From the NCBI RefSeq assembly GCF_001968835.1, contig NZ_MRDE01000016.1:62001-126000 (forward strand): a DNA stretch of 64,000 bases, written 5' to 3'. Of this stretch, positions 50,618 to 59,821 are shown one piece after another. The DNA is from Tersicoccus phoenicis. Its GTDB lineage: Bacteria > Actinomycetota > Actinomycetes > Actinomycetales > Micrococcaceae. Below the pieces are notes generated by a model, which saw only the letters and a list, made by a program, of their open reading frames with translations, made no database searches and had not been told where the DNA came from. How positions within the stretch are numbered: position 1 is the first letter of the stretch; each line of letters begins with the position of its first letter. The position numbers and the translations under genes were made by a program.

Positions 50618-52207
50618 TCAGTGCCGGGGCCGGACCGCGATGCTCTCGCCGTCGACGGAACGGAAGTCCGCGTGCCGGTCGACGATGGCCAGGTAGATCA
50701 CGGCCGACAGGATGGCACCGACGAACCAGGAGAAGCCGGAGATGAAGGTGAAGGCGGGCACCAGGGCGAGGACCAGCGCCACCAGGGCGGCCGGGGTGCC
50801 GGCGATGACGGCCTTCCGGTTGACCCCCCGGGTGTAGGCGTAGTCGCCGTCCGGCTCGTCCGAGTACAGGTCGGGTACGTTCACCCGGCCCTTCCGCACC
50901 AGCCAGTAGTCGGCCATGATGACGCCGAACAGGGGCCCGAGCAGGGCGCCGAGCCCGCCCAGGAAGTAGACGATGATCGCCGGCGTGTTGTACAGGTTCC
51001 AGGGCAGGATCACCAGGCCGATGACGGCGGAGACTATCGCCGCGCGGCGGAAGTTCAGTTTGCGGGGGAACAGGTTGGCCAACGTGTAGACGGGGGCGAC
51101 GAAGTTCGCCATCAGGTTCACCGCGATGGTGAGCACGATCAGCGCCAGGCAGGCCAGCACGAGCAGGAACGTGTTGGGGATCGCGTTGACGACGTCCGTC
51201 GGGGACTCGATGACGTTGCCGTTCAGCCGGTAGGAGCCACCGGAGAGGACGACGACGATCGCCGCGAAGAACAACATGTTGATCGGGATGCCGAAGAAGT
51301 TGCCGCGGACGACGGACTTCTCGGACGGCGCACCCCGGGTGAAATCGCAGAAGTTGAGCACGAAGGTGCCGTAGACCACGACCCACAGGGCGGCGGACTG
51401 CAGGATCCGCACCCACATCTCGCCCCCGGTCAGGGCGCCCGGCGTGGACCAGGCGATCCCTCCGGCCTGGGTGAACACCCAGATGGCCAGGGCCAGCATG
51501 GTGACCAGGATGATCGGGCCGGCGAACGCCTCGTACTTGCGGATCATCTCCATCCCGAAGCTGACGATGATCACCTGCACCACCCACAGGATCAGGAAGG
51601 AGATCCAGCCCAGGGTGGACAGGCCGAGGACGGAGTCGGTGTCCAGGGACTTCAGGCCGGGGGCGAGCGCGACGATGAGTACCCGCAGCACCACGGAGGC
51701 GAGGTAGGTCTGGATGCCGAACCAGATCACGGCCACGCCACCGCGGACCACGGCGGGGATCTGAGAGCCGTGGACCCCGAAGGCGATCCGGCTCAACACC
51801 GGGAACGGGACGCCCAGCCGCTCCCCCATGAAGCCGGAGAGGTTGAGCAGGGCGAAGAGCAGGGCGGAGCCGAGCAGGAACACCAGCATGATCTGCCAGC
51901 CCCCGAGCCCGAGGGCGAACAGCCCGATCGCGAAGGCGTAGTTGCCCAGGGAGTGCACGTCGTTGGCCCAGAGCGTGAAGATGCTGTAGGCGTGCCAGGT
52001 GCGACCCCTCCGGGTGGTCGGGGCCAGGTCGCCGTTGTAGAGCCGGGGGCTGACGCCGAGCGGGATCGGGGCGGTGGTGCCGGGCACGTGGGTGATGGCG
52101 TCCACCCCGGGGTCACCCGTGCCCCACGGTTCGGGGTCGGTGCGCGGCGCCCGGTAGCGGGCGTCGGCGGCATCGCGTGATTGCTGGGCCGGTGATTTCT
52201 CGGACAT
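50618..52207 (-). CDS. NCS1 nucleobase/allantoin-type symporter
   Basis: This is a 529-residue, 12-helix NCS1 carrier. Recognisable segments are HAYSIFTLWANDVHSLGNYAFAIGLFALGLGGWQIM (helix 1), GVPFPVLSRIAFGVHGSQIPAVVRGGVAVIWFGIQTYLAS, and VLNFCDFTRGAPSEKSVVRGNFFGIPINMLFF. Relatives transport allantoin, uracil or hydantoins with Na+ or H+. Its position next to allantoinase makes allantoin the best guess. The hydrophilic N-terminal ~45 residues are charged. Start MSEKSPAQQ has only a weak ribosome-binding site. Confidence 0.88.
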   Translation of the reverse strand: MSEKSPAQQSRDAADARYRAPRTDPEPWGTGDPGVDAITHVPGTTAPIPLGVSPRLYNGDLAPTTRRGRTWHAYSIFTLWANDVHSLGNYAFAIGLFALGLGGWQIMLVFLLGSALLFALLNLSGFMGERLGVPFPVLSRIAFGVHGSQIPAVVRGGVAVIWFGIQTYLASVVLRVLIVALAPGLKSLDTDSVLGLSTLGWISFLILWVVQVIIVSFGMEMIRKYEAFAGPIILVTMLALAIWVFTQAGGIAWSTPGALTGGEMWVRILQSAALWVVVYGTFVLNFCDFTRGAPSEKSVVRGNFFGIPINMLFFAAIVVVLSGGSYRLNGNVIESPTDVVNAIPNTFLLVLACLALIVLTIAVNLMANFVAPVYTLANLFPRKLNFRRAAIVSAVIGLVILPWNLYNTPAIIVYFLGGLGALLGPLFGVIMADYWLVRKGRVNVPDLYSDEPDGDYAYTRGVNRKAVIAGTPAALVALVLALVPAFTFISGFSWFVGAILSAVIYLAIVDRHADFRSVDGESIAVRPRH

Positions 52208-52315
52208 GGGTCGGACCTTCCACTGGGGCGGGCGACGTCGGCGCCGTCCGGCCGGACATATCGAGGGACCACCGCGGTGGTCGGGGGGGGTCGTGGACCC
52301 CGGACGGGCGGGGCC

Positions 52316-55141
52316 TCAGGCCTCGCCGCGGCGGAGCAGTCGCCCGTGCGGCTGCTGGAAGTCGACGGCCTGCCCGCGCACGAACGTGCGGCGGACCCGG
52401 CCGGAGAGGGCCTTGCCCTGGTAGGGGGTGATCGGGTTCTTGTGGTGCAGCTTCCCGGCGTCGACGACGAACGCCTCGTCGGGCGCGAACACGGCCAGGT
52501 CGGCGTCATAGCCCAGCGCCAGCTTGCCCTTGGACCGCAGCCCGGCCCGCTGGGCGGGGCGGGTGGCCATCCACTCGATAACCCGGGGCAGGTCGACGCC
52601 GCGGCGCCGTGCCTCGGTCCAGATCAGCGCGAGCCCCAGCTGCAGCGAGGACACACCGCCCCAGGCGACGCCGAAGTCGCCGTTCTCCAGGTCCTTCAGG
52701 TCCAGGGTCGACGGCGAGTGGTCCGAGACGATGAAGTCGATCGTCCCGTCGATCAGGCCCTCCCACAGCAGTTCCCGGTTGCCGACCTCACGCACCGGCG
52801 GGCAGCACTTGAACGCGGTCGCGCCGTTGGGGATCTCCTCGGACAGCAGCGTCAGGTAGTGCGGGCAGGTCTCCACCGTCAGATCGAGTCCGTCCGCCTT
52901 GGCGGTGGCGATCATCGGCAGCGCGTCAGAGGAGGAGAGGTGCAGGATGTGGGCGCGGGCACCGGTCCACCGGGTGCGTTCGATCACCTCGGCGATGGCC
53001 AGGTTCTCGGCGCCCCGGGGCCGGGACCGGAGGAAGTTGTCGTAGACGTCGCCCTCCGGGTGCGGGGCCCGGTCGATCGCCCGGGAGTCCTCGGCGTGCA
53101 CGATCATCAGGGAGTCGAACGTCTTCAGCTCCGCCAGATCCTCCTCGAGCTCGTCCGCTTCCAGGTGCGGGAACTCGTCGACCCCCGAGTGCAGCAGGAA
53201 GCACTTGAACCCGAACACGCCGTCGTCGTGCAGTTCGCGCAGGTGCGGCTTGTTACCGGGGATCGCCCCGCCCCAGAAGCCGACGTCGACGAACGACTGG
53301 TCCCGGGCGAACAGCCGCTTGTACTCCAGGGCCGGCGCGTTCACCGTCGCCGGGATCGAGTTCAAGGGCATGTCCAGCACCGTGGTGACGCCGCCGGCGG
53401 CCGCGGCCCGGGTGGCGGTGGCGAACCCTTCCCAGTCGGTGCGGCCGGGTTCGTTGATGTGCACGTGGGTGTCGACCAGGCCCGGGATCAGGGTCTCGTC
53501 GGGGGCGAGGTCGAGTTCCTCGGCGCCGGACAGTCGGGCGCCGAGCGGTTCGATCGCCACGATCCGCCCGTCGCGCACCCCGACCTCACGGGCCACGATG
53601 CCGGCGGTCGTCAGGATCCGCTCGCCCCGGATCACCAGGTCGAACCGCTGGTCGTCGCGGGCGTCGGTGCCACGGTCGGTGGCGCCCGGGTGGGGGTTCT
53701 CCTCGGCCGGGTCGTCGGGCAGACCGTGCTCCCGTTTGAAGTCGGCGATCAGGCCCCGGATCCGGTCCGGGTCGTTGACGTTCTCGCTCACCGAGAGCTT
53801 CCGGTGCTGCTCCGCCTGGTAGGCCTGCTCCAGCGGCGCCGGCTTCGTCGCCGAACGCGCCGAGTCCTCCTGGGCGACGGTGTCCGGGTTCTCCCGTTCA
53901 CGGCCGGCAGCTTGTTCGTCCTTCTCCGTCATGACATGTCCTCGTCGTCGTTCCGTGCGTTCAGTGTGAGGTGCATCATAGGTGCCGTCTGCCGTGGGGA
54001 GCTCGGCCGCGATCCTTCGGCCCACCTGCTCGAGCAGCTCGGCCGCGTGGGCCATGCTGCGGGCCGGATCCGGCTCCAGCTCGCTGAGCGGGTACAGGCC
54101 GGCGAAGCCGGCGGCCTCGACCTGCTCGGCGGTGAGCAGGCTGCGCCCGCACACCGCGAGCACGGGCAGGCCCACCCGCCGAGCGGCCTGCAGCACGCCT
54201 ATCGGGGTCTTGCCGTGCAGGGACTGCTGGTCCAGACTGCCCTCGCCCGTGATCACCAGCTCGGCGCCCTCAAGTTTGTCGGCCAGTCCGACGAGGTCGA
54301 GGACGACGTCGATGCCGGCCTCGCGATGGGCGTGCAGCGCGGCGAGCGCCGCGTAGCCGACGCCGCCGGCGGCGCCCGCGCCGGGCCGGTCCTCGAACCG
54401 CTCGTCCTCGATGCCGAGGGCGTCGCCGAGCAGCCGCGCGAACCGGGTGAGACCGGCGTCCAGGCGGCGGACGTCGTCGGCGGTGGCGCCCTTCTGGGGC
54501 CCGAAGACGGCGGCGGCCCCGCGTTCGCCGAGCAGCGGATTGTCCACGTCACTGGCGAGGACGACCTCGACCTGCCCCAACCGGGGCTCCAGCCCCGACG
54601 CGTCGACCCGGTCCAGCGACTCCAGCGCCCCGCCGCCGGCCGGCAGCTCCGCGCCGTCGGCGTCGAGCAGCCGGAGCCCGAGGGCGACCAGCAACCCGCT
54701 GCCGCCGTCGGTGCTCGCGCTGCCACCGACGCCGAGGACGATCCGCCGCGCACCGGCATCGAGGGCCGCGCGGATCAGCTCCCCGGTGCCGTGGCTGGTC
54801 GCCGTCAGCGCCGCCGGCTCGCCGCCGGGCAGCAGGTCCAGGCCGGAGGCCGTGGCCATTTCGACGAAGGCCTCGGTGCCCCGCAGCGCCCAGGGCGCCT
54901 GGACCGGTTCCAGGGTGGGCCCGTGGACGACGGCGACGCGGCGGTCGAAGCCGGCCGCGATCGCCGCCTCCAGCGTCCCCTCCCCGCCGTCCGCCACGGG
55001 GACGACGTCGACCACGACGTCGTCCCGCACGGCGCCGATCCCGGCCGTCAGGGCCGCTCCGACCTGCGCCGCCGTCACCGAACCCTTGAACTTGTCGGAG
55101 GCAACGACGATGCGCCGGTGGTCACTGGCCGCGTGGTGCAT
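52316..55141 (-). CDS. allB: glycerate 2-kinase-allantoinase fused ORF
   Basis: This is one uninterrupted 941-codon frame holding two enzymes. Residues ~10-385 are a GarK/GlxK glycerate kinase (IVVASDKFKGSVTAAQVGAAL, GGSASTDGGSGLLVALG, FGPQKGATADDV, ITGEGSLDQQSLHGKTP). Residues ~485-930 are allantoinase: DTHVHINEPGRTDWEGF (metal H-x-H), GFKCFLL (carboxylated Lys), HILHLSSSD and VSDHSPS. A charged ~100-residue linker joins them. An internal ATG at 53932 (residue 404) has GAGGA 7 nt upstream, so separate allantoinase could also be made. Allantoinase opens allantoin to allantoate; the kinase phosphorylates glycerate. Confidence 0.88.
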   Translation of the reverse strand: MHHAASDHRRIVVASDKFKGSVTAAQVGAALTAGIGAVRDDVVVDVVPVADGGEGTLEAAIAAGFDRRVAVVHGPTLEPVQAPWALRGTEAFVEMATASGLDLLPGGEPAALTATSHGTGELIRAALDAGARRIVLGVGGSASTDGGSGLLVALGLRLLDADGAELPAGGGALESLDRVDASGLEPRLGQVEVVLASDVDNPLLGERGAAAVFGPQKGATADDVRRLDAGLTRFARLLGDALGIEDERFEDRPGAGAAGGVGYAALAALHAHREAGIDVVLDLVGLADKLEGAELVITGEGSLDQQSLHGKTPIGVLQAARRVGLPVLAVCGRSLLTAEQVEAAGFAGLYPLSELEPDPARSMAHAAELLEQVGRRIAAELPTADGTYDAPHTERTERRRGHVMTEKDEQAAGRERENPDTVAQEDSARSATKPAPLEQAYQAEQHRKLSVSENVNDPDRIRGLIADFKREHGLPDDPAEENPHPGATDRGTDARDDQRFDLVIRGERILTTAGIVAREVGVRDGRIVAIEPLGARLSGAEELDLAPDETLIPGLVDTHVHINEPGRTDWEGFATATRAAAAGGVTTVLDMPLNSIPATVNAPALEYKRLFARDQSFVDVGFWGGAIPGNKPHLRELHDDGVFGFKCFLLHSGVDEFPHLEADELEEDLAELKTFDSLMIVHAEDSRAIDRAPHPEGDVYDNFLRSRPRGAENLAIAEVIERTRWTGARAHILHLSSSDALPMIATAKADGLDLTVETCPHYLTLLSEEIPNGATAFKCCPPVREVGNRELLWEGLIDGTIDFIVSDHSPSTLDLKDLENGDFGVAWGGVSSLQLGLALIWTEARRRGVDLPRVIEWMATRPAQRAGLRSKGKLALGYDADLAVFAPDEAFVVDAGKLHHKNPITPYQGKALSGRVRRTFVRGQAVDFQQPHGRLLRRGEA

Positions 55142-55182
55142 GGCTCTCGTTCCGATCCGTTCGGCGGGTGCTTCCGGTGCGC

Positions 55183-56958
55183 TCAGTCGAGCAGCGCGAC
55201 CGCGGTGGGGGCGTCCTCGCCGCGTTCGGCCAGGGCCTCGAACTCGGTCACGTTGTCCAGCTCCGTGCCCATGGAGATGTTCGTGATCTTCTCCAGGATC
55301 ACCTCGACCACGACCGGCACCCGGTGTTGGTCCAGCAGGGACTTAGCCTGCGTGAGGGCGTCCTGCAGGGCGGACGGGTCGGTGACCCGGATCGCCTTGC
55401 AGCCCAGGCCCTCGACGACGGTGACATGGTCCACACCGTAGCCCTGGGTCTGCGGCGCGTTGATGTTCTCGAACGCGAGGGAGACGTTCTGCTCCATGTC
55501 GAAACCGCGCTGGGACTGCCGGATCAGCCCGAGGTAGGAGTTGTTGACCACGACGTGCAGGTAGGGCAGGTTGAACTGCGCCCCGACCGCGAGTTCTTCG
55601 ATCATGAACTGGAAGTCGTAGTCCCCGGACAGGGCGACCACCGTCTCGCCCGGCTTGCCCCGCACGACGCCGAGCGCCGCCGGCCCGGTCCACCCCAGCG
55701 GGCCGGCCTGCCCGGCGTTGATCCACTGCCGGGGGCCGTACACGTGCAGGAACTGGCCGCCGGCGATCTGGGACAGACCGATGGTGGAGACGTAGGTGAC
55801 GTCCTTGCCGAACGCCCGGTTCATCTCCTCGTACACGCGTTGCGGCTTGATCGGGACCGCGTCGAAGTGCGTCTTGCGCTGCAGGGTGCTCTTGCGCAGG
55901 GCGCAGTCCTTCGCCCACACGTCCCAGTCCGGGATGGCGAACTGCTCCTTGCGCTCCCGTGCCACCTCGAGCAGCACGTCCAGGGCGGCACCGGCGTCGG
56001 AGACGATGCCCAGGTGCGGCGAGAACACCCGGCCGATCTGCGTCGGTTCGATGTCCACGTGCACGAAGGTGCGCCCGTCCGTGTACTTCTCCAGGCCACC
56101 GGTGTGCCGGTTGGCCCACCGGTTGCCGATGCCGAGCACGAAGTCGGACTCGAGGAACGTCGCGTTCCCGTACCGGTGGGAGGTCTGCAGGCCCACCATC
56201 CCGGCCATCAGCGGGTGGTCGTCCGGGATGGCGCCCCAGCCCATCAGGGTCGGGATCACGGGCACGTTCAGCAGTTCCGCGAGCTTTACCAGCCGGTCGG
56301 ACGCGTCGGCGTTGATGATGCCGCCGCCGGCGACGATCAAGGGTCGCTCCGCGGCGACCATGAGGTCCAGGGCCTTCTCCGCCTGGATCCGGGTGGCCGC
56401 CGGGCGGTGCACGGCCAGCGGCTCGTACGCGTCGATGTCGAACTCGATCTGGGCGAGCTGGACGTCCATGGGCAGGTCCAGCAGCACGGGACCGGGCCGG
56501 CCCGAGCGCATCAGGTGGAACGCCTTCTGGAAGGCGCCGGGGACCTGGCCGGGCTCGAGCACCGTCATCGCCATCTTGGTGACGGAGCCGGCGATCGCGG
56601 CGATGTCGACGGCCTGGAAGTCCTCCTTGTGCAATTTCGCCACCGGCGCCTGGCCCGTGATGCACAGGATCGGGATGGAGTCGGCGGACGCCGAGTACAG
56701 CCCGGTGATCATGTCGGTGCCGGCCGGGCCCGAGGTGCCGACGCAGATGCCGATGTTCCCGGGAGCCGAGCGGGTGTACCCCTCGGCCATGTGGGCGGCG
56801 CCCTCGACGTGCCGGGCCAGGGTGTGCCGGATCCCGCCGTGGGCGCGCATCGCGGAGTAGAACGGGTTGATGGCGGCGCCGGGCAGGCCGAAGGCCTCGG
56901 TGGCGCCCTCCTTCTGGAGGATCGCGACGACGGCGTCGACGGTTCGCATTCTCGCCAT
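55183..56958 (-). CDS. gcl: glyoxylate carboligase
   Basis: This is a 591-residue ThDP enzyme that joins two glyoxylates to tartronate semialdehyde plus CO2. [12 protein letters not shown] carries Val51 where other ThDP enzymes have the catalytic Glu, the defining trait of Gcl. The ThDP-Mg motif is [36 protein letters not shown]-binding is expected from the middle domain ([28 protein letters not shown]). It lies 11 bp after glxR and 41 bp before the kinase-allantoinase ORF. Confidence 0.96.
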   Translation of the reverse strand: MARMRTVDAVVAILQKEGATEAFGLPGAAINPFYSAMRAHGGIRHTLARHVEGAAHMAEGYTRSAPGNIGICVGTSGPAGTDMITGLYSASADSIPILCITGQAPVAKLHKEDFQAVDIAAIAGSVTKMAMTVLEPGQVPGAFQKAFHLMRSGRPGPVLLDLPMDVQLAQIEFDIDAYEPLAVHRPAATRIQAEKALDLMVAAERPLIVAGGGIINADASDRLVKLAELLNVPVIPTLMGWGAIPDDHPLMAGMVGLQTSHRYGNATFLESDFVLGIGNRWANRHTGGLEKYTDGRTFVHVDIEPTQIGRVFSPHLGIVSDAGAALDVLLEVARERKEQFAIPDWDVWAKDCALRKSTLQRKTHFDAVPIKPQRVYEEMNRAFGKDVTYVSTIGLSQIAGGQFLHVYGPRQWINAGQAGPLGWTGPAALGVVRGKPGETVVALSGDYDFQFMIEELAVGAQFNLPYLHVVVNNSYLGLIRQSQRGFDMEQNVSLAFENINAPQTQGYGVDHVTVVEGLGCKAIRVTDPSALQDALTQAKSLLDQHRVPVVVEVILEKITNISMGTELDNVTEFEALAERGEDAPTAVALLD

Positions 56959-56969
56959 GGTCGGTCTCC

Positions 56970-57875
56970 CTACGCGGTGGTCTCGGCGCTGGTCCCGGCA
57001 TCCCGGCCGGAGAGCTGCAGCACCTGCTTGAACAGGCCGGAGTGGTCCAGCCCGCCGTCGCCCTGGTTGACGGTCGCGGCCACCAGCTGGGCGACGAGCG
57101 CGCCGAGCGGAATGGCGACGTTCGCCTCGCGGGCAGCCGAGGTGACGATGCCCATGTCCTTGTGGTGCAGGGCGAGGCGGAAGCCGGGCGCGAACTCGCG
57201 GTCCAGCATCTTCTGCCCCTTCTGGTCCAGCACCTTCGAGCCGGCCAGGCCGCCGCCGAGCACCTTCAGGGCGGCGTCGGTGTCGACCCCGTAGGCCTCC
57301 AGGAAGGCGATCGCCTCGCCCAGGACCTCGATGTTGACGGCCACGATCAGCTGGTTGGCGGCCTTGACCGTCTGGCCCGAGCCGGAGGGGCCCACGTGCA
57401 CCACGGTCCTGCCGACCACGTTCAGCACATCCTGGGCGTCGGCGAAGTCGTCGGCGTCGCCGCCGACCATGATGGAGAGCACGCCGTCGATGGCGCCCTG
57501 CTCCCCGCCGGAGACCGGGGCGTCCAGGGGGCGCACGCCGGCGTCCCGGGCGGCGTCGGCCAGCCGGCGGGTGACGTCGGGGCGGATGGAGCTCGCGTCG
57601 ATCCAGAGGGTGCCCTGCTTCGCGTGGGCGAAGACACCGTCATCGCCGGAGACGACGTCCTCGACGTCGGGCGAGTCCGGGACCATGGTGATGACGATGT
57701 CGACGTCGGCGACCGCTTCGGCGACGCTGCCGGCGCCGGTGCCGCCCGCCTCGACGAGGGCGTCGATCTTGTCCTGGCTGCGGTTGTAGCCGACGACCTG
57801 GTGGCCGGCGGTCACCAGGTTCCTGGCCATGGGCAGGCCCATGATGCCCAGCCCGATCACTGCGATGCTGCTCAT
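56970..57875 (-). CDS. glxR: tartronate semialdehyde reductase
   Basis: This is a 301-residue beta-hydroxyacid dehydrogenase. The NAD(P) site is [27 protein letters not shown], the substrate loop [14 protein letters not shown], and the catalytic Lys in [20 protein letters not shown]. It reduces tartronate semialdehyde from Gcl to D-glycerate, the substrate of the kinase encoded downstream. GAGGAAGTGACGAACCA precedes the ATG. Confidence 0.94.
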   Translation of the reverse strand: MSSIAVIGLGIMGLPMARNLVTAGHQVVGYNRSQDKIDALVEAGGTGAGSVAEAVADVDIVITMVPDSPDVEDVVSGDDGVFAHAKQGTLWIDASSIRPDVTRRLADAARDAGVRPLDAPVSGGEQGAIDGVLSIMVGGDADDFADAQDVLNVVGRTVVHVGPSGSGQTVKAANQLIVAVNIEVLGEAIAFLEAYGVDTDAALKVLGGGLAGSKVLDQKGQKMLDREFAPGFRLALHHKDMGIVTSAAREANVAIPLGALVAQLVAATVNQGDGGLDHSGLFKQVLQLSGRDAGTSAETTA

Positions 57876-57964
57876 TGGTTCGTCACTTCCTCGATCGTCG
57901 TCGTGGTCCTGATGTGGACATCAGGGGTGGGTGCAGAGCTGAAGGGAAGGGCCGGCCGGCTGGC

Positions 57965-58768
57965 TCAGGCGCCGCTGCGGTGCTCGGCCGGCAGCCACGC
58001 GAACGGGTCGTCCCCGGTGGCCTTGTACTCGAGGCCGACCGGCCCGGTGTAGCCACCGGCGGCGGCGGTGTCGATCCACCGGGCCAGGGGCAGGTCCCCG
58101 CTGCCGGGCTCGCCCCGACCGGGTGCGTCCGCGATCTGGACGTGACCGAAGTCCGCGGCGTACGCGGCGATCACCGCGTCCACGTCGTCCCCGTTGACGG
58201 ACAGGTGGTAGAAGTCGGCCAGCAGCTTGACGTTGGTGACGCCCTGCTCCCGCAGCGCGGCGATGACGGCCAGCGCGTGTGCCGCGGTCTTGATCGGGTA
58301 GGTCTCGGTGCCGCTGACCGGTTCGAGCAGGACGACCGCACCGATCCGGGCGGCCGCGGTCGCGGCGGCCGCCAGGTTCTCCAGGGCCACCTCGTCCTGC
58401 TGCTCGGCGGACGCGTCGTCGGAGCGGTTGCCGTAGAGCGCGTTGAACGCGGTGGTGCCGAGCCGCTCGCCGATGCCGATCGCGACGTCGATGTTGTCCG
58501 CGAACTCCCGGCGCCGGGCGACCGAGGACACCAGCCCCCGCTCGCCGGCGGGCATGTCACCGGCGAAGAAGTTCAGCCCGGTCAGGCTGACGCCCGCGTC
58601 CGTGATGGCGGACTCGAAGGCGCTGATGTCGGCGTCACCGGGCACAGCGACGGGGAACGGCCACCAGAACTCCACCGCGTCGAAGCCGGCCTTCCTGACC
58701 GCCGCCGGCCGTTCGAGCAGCGGCAGGTCGGTCAGCAGGATCGAGCTGTTCACGGTGTATCGGGTCAT
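57965..58768 (-). CDS. hyi: hydroxypyruvate isomerase
   Basis: This is a 267-residue TIM barrel of the AP-endonuclease-2/xylose-isomerase-like family. GFDAVEFWWPF, LTGLNFFAGDMPAGERG, VLLEPVSGTETYPI, KLLADFYHLSVNGDD and HVQIADAPGRGEPGSGDL carry the metal-binding Glu and His residues typical of Hyi. It interconverts hydroxypyruvate and tartronate semialdehyde. It is the first gene of the operon, with GAGGAG before the ATG; an IclR-like site stands 41 bp upstream. Confidence 0.93.
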   Translation of the reverse strand: MTRYTVNSSILLTDLPLLERPAAVRKAGFDAVEFWWPFPVAVPGDADISAFESAITDAGVSLTGLNFFAGDMPAGERGLVSSVARRREFADNIDVAIGIGERLGTTAFNALYGNRSDDASAEQQDEVALENLAAAATAAARIGAVVLLEPVSGTETYPIKTAAHALAVIAALREQGVTNVKLLADFYHLSVNGDDVDAVIAAYAADFGHVQIADAPGRGEPGSGDLPLARWIDTAAAGGYTGPVGLEYKATGDDPFAWLPAEHRSGA

Positions 58769-58808
58769 GGCTGGCTCCTCACCCTTGGCGGTCGCGCTAT
58801 CACGACGA

Positions 58809-58823
58809 TTTCATATCGTGGAA
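58809..58823. promoter_or_regulatory. candidate IclR operator ahead of hyi
   Basis: TTTCATATCGTGGAA is a quasi-palindrome of the TTNC-GNAA type used by IclR regulators. It overlaps CACGA-N10-TCGTG and ACGAT-N5-ATCGT dyads. It is 41 bp before hyi and faces the divergent iclR gene. Confidence 0.45.
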
Positions 58824-58903
58824 GCGCGATACTGTCTTGCGAAAAGATTAGGTCCCGGATGTGAGCCAGGTCAACCCGCCGGGCCGTACATTTCTGATCA
58901 TCC

Positions 58904-58922
58904 GTTTCTGTATGGTGGAAAC
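58904..58922. promoter_or_regulatory. candidate IclR operator ahead of iclR
   Basis: GTTTC-TGTATGGTG-GAAAC has perfect 5-bp arms and shares TTTC...TGGAA with the site at 58809. It covers TATGGT, a plausible -10 for the regulator, consistent with autorepression. Confidence 0.5.
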
Positions 58923-58927
58923 ACACG

Positions 58928-58972
58928 GCTCCGGCTCGTCCAGCTCCGGCTCGTCCAGCTCCGGCTCGTCCA
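58928..58972 (+). repeat. three perfect 15-bp repeats in the iclR leader
   Basis: The unit GCTCCGGCTCGTCCA occurs three times in direct succession, 46 nt before the IclR ATG. On the minus strand it would encode DEPEL repeats, but no credible gene uses it. Confidence 0.9.
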
Positions 58973-59017
58973 CGGGACCGACAGCTGCCCTGGCCTTTTC
59001 CCGATCGAGGTGCGTCG

Positions 59018-59785
59018 ATGACAGAGAATCCAGCTCCGGCCCGCTCATCGGGCGTGCAGTCCGTCGAGCGGGGTTTCGAGTTGCTCGAGGCCATCGCCGA
59101 CGCCGACGGCGAGATCTCGCTCAGTGGCCTGGCCGTGGCGTCCAAGCTCCCGTTGCCGACGATCCACCGGTTGCTGCGCACCATGGTGGCCCTGGGGTAT
59201 GTCCGGCAACTGCCGTCCCGCGAGTACGGGCTGGGCGCCCGGCTGATCCAGCTGGGCGAGAAGGCCGGCCGGCAGTTGGGGTCGCTCGCTGCTCCGGAGC
59301 TGTCGGCGCTGGTGCACAACCTGGGTGAGACCGCCAACATGGCCATGCTGGACGGCGACATGATCGTCTACGTCGCCCAGAAGCCCTCCCCGCACGCGAT
59401 GCGGATGTTCACCGAGGTCGGCCGGCGGGCGCACACGCACGCCACCGGCGTCGGCAAGGCGATCCTGGCCCAGTTGCCCGACGAGCGGGTCGAGCGGATC
59501 GTCGCCAGTGCCGGGATGCCCACCCCGACGCGGTACACCCATGGCACCGTGTCCTCCCTGCTGGCGGATCTGCAGCAGATCCGCCAGCGCGGTTACTCCG
59601 TTGACGACGGCGAGCAGGAACTCGGGGTCCGCTGCTTCGCCGTCACCGTGCCGGATGCGCCGACCCCGCTCGCCATCTCGGTCTCCGGCCCCACCACCCG
59701 GGTCGGTGAGGACTTCGCGACCCGCGCCGTCCCGCTGCTGCGCGCCTCCGCGGCCCGGATCGGCGAAGAACTCAACCGCCGGTAG
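59018..59785 (+). CDS. IclR-family regulator of the glyoxylate operon
   Basis: This is a 255-residue regulator. The winged helix is GVQSVERGFELLEAIADADGEISLSGLAVASKLPLPTIHRLLRTMVALGYV, and the effector domain includes AKQ-like KPSPHAMRMFTEVGRRAHTHATGVGKAILAQLP and ISVSGPTTRV. Family members such as AllR sense glyoxylate or allantoin and repress gcl operons. It diverges from hyi, with one candidate operator in front of each gene. It converges on the FAD oxidase with 36 bp between stops. Confidence 0.93.
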   Translation: MTENPAPARSSGVQSVERGFELLEAIADADGEISLSGLAVASKLPLPTIHRLLRTMVALGYVRQLPSREYGLGARLIQLGEKAGRQLGSLAAPELSALVHNLGETANMAMLDGDMIVYVAQKPSPHAMRMFTEVGRRAHTHATGVGKAILAQLPDERVERIVASAGMPTPTRYTHGTVSSLLADLQQIRQRGYSVDDGEQELGVRCFAVTVPDAPTPLAISVSGPTTRVGEDFATRAVPLLRASAARIGEELNRR

Positions 59786-59821
59786 CGGCTGCGGGGCCGC
59801 CACCGGCGGGGGCGGCGGGTG

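Noticed and set aside
49346-52180. 944-codon plus-strand open frame
   Set aside because: It is antisense to the racemase and NCS1 carrier genes, both of which have strong family motifs. The plus-strand product looks like a His/Asp/Gly-rich shadow.
52277-55441. 1054-codon plus-strand open frame
   Set aside because: It is antisense to the kinase-allantoinase ORF and Gcl, low in complexity and rich in Arg/Gly/Val/Asp, with no motif. High GC opens such frames opposite real genes.
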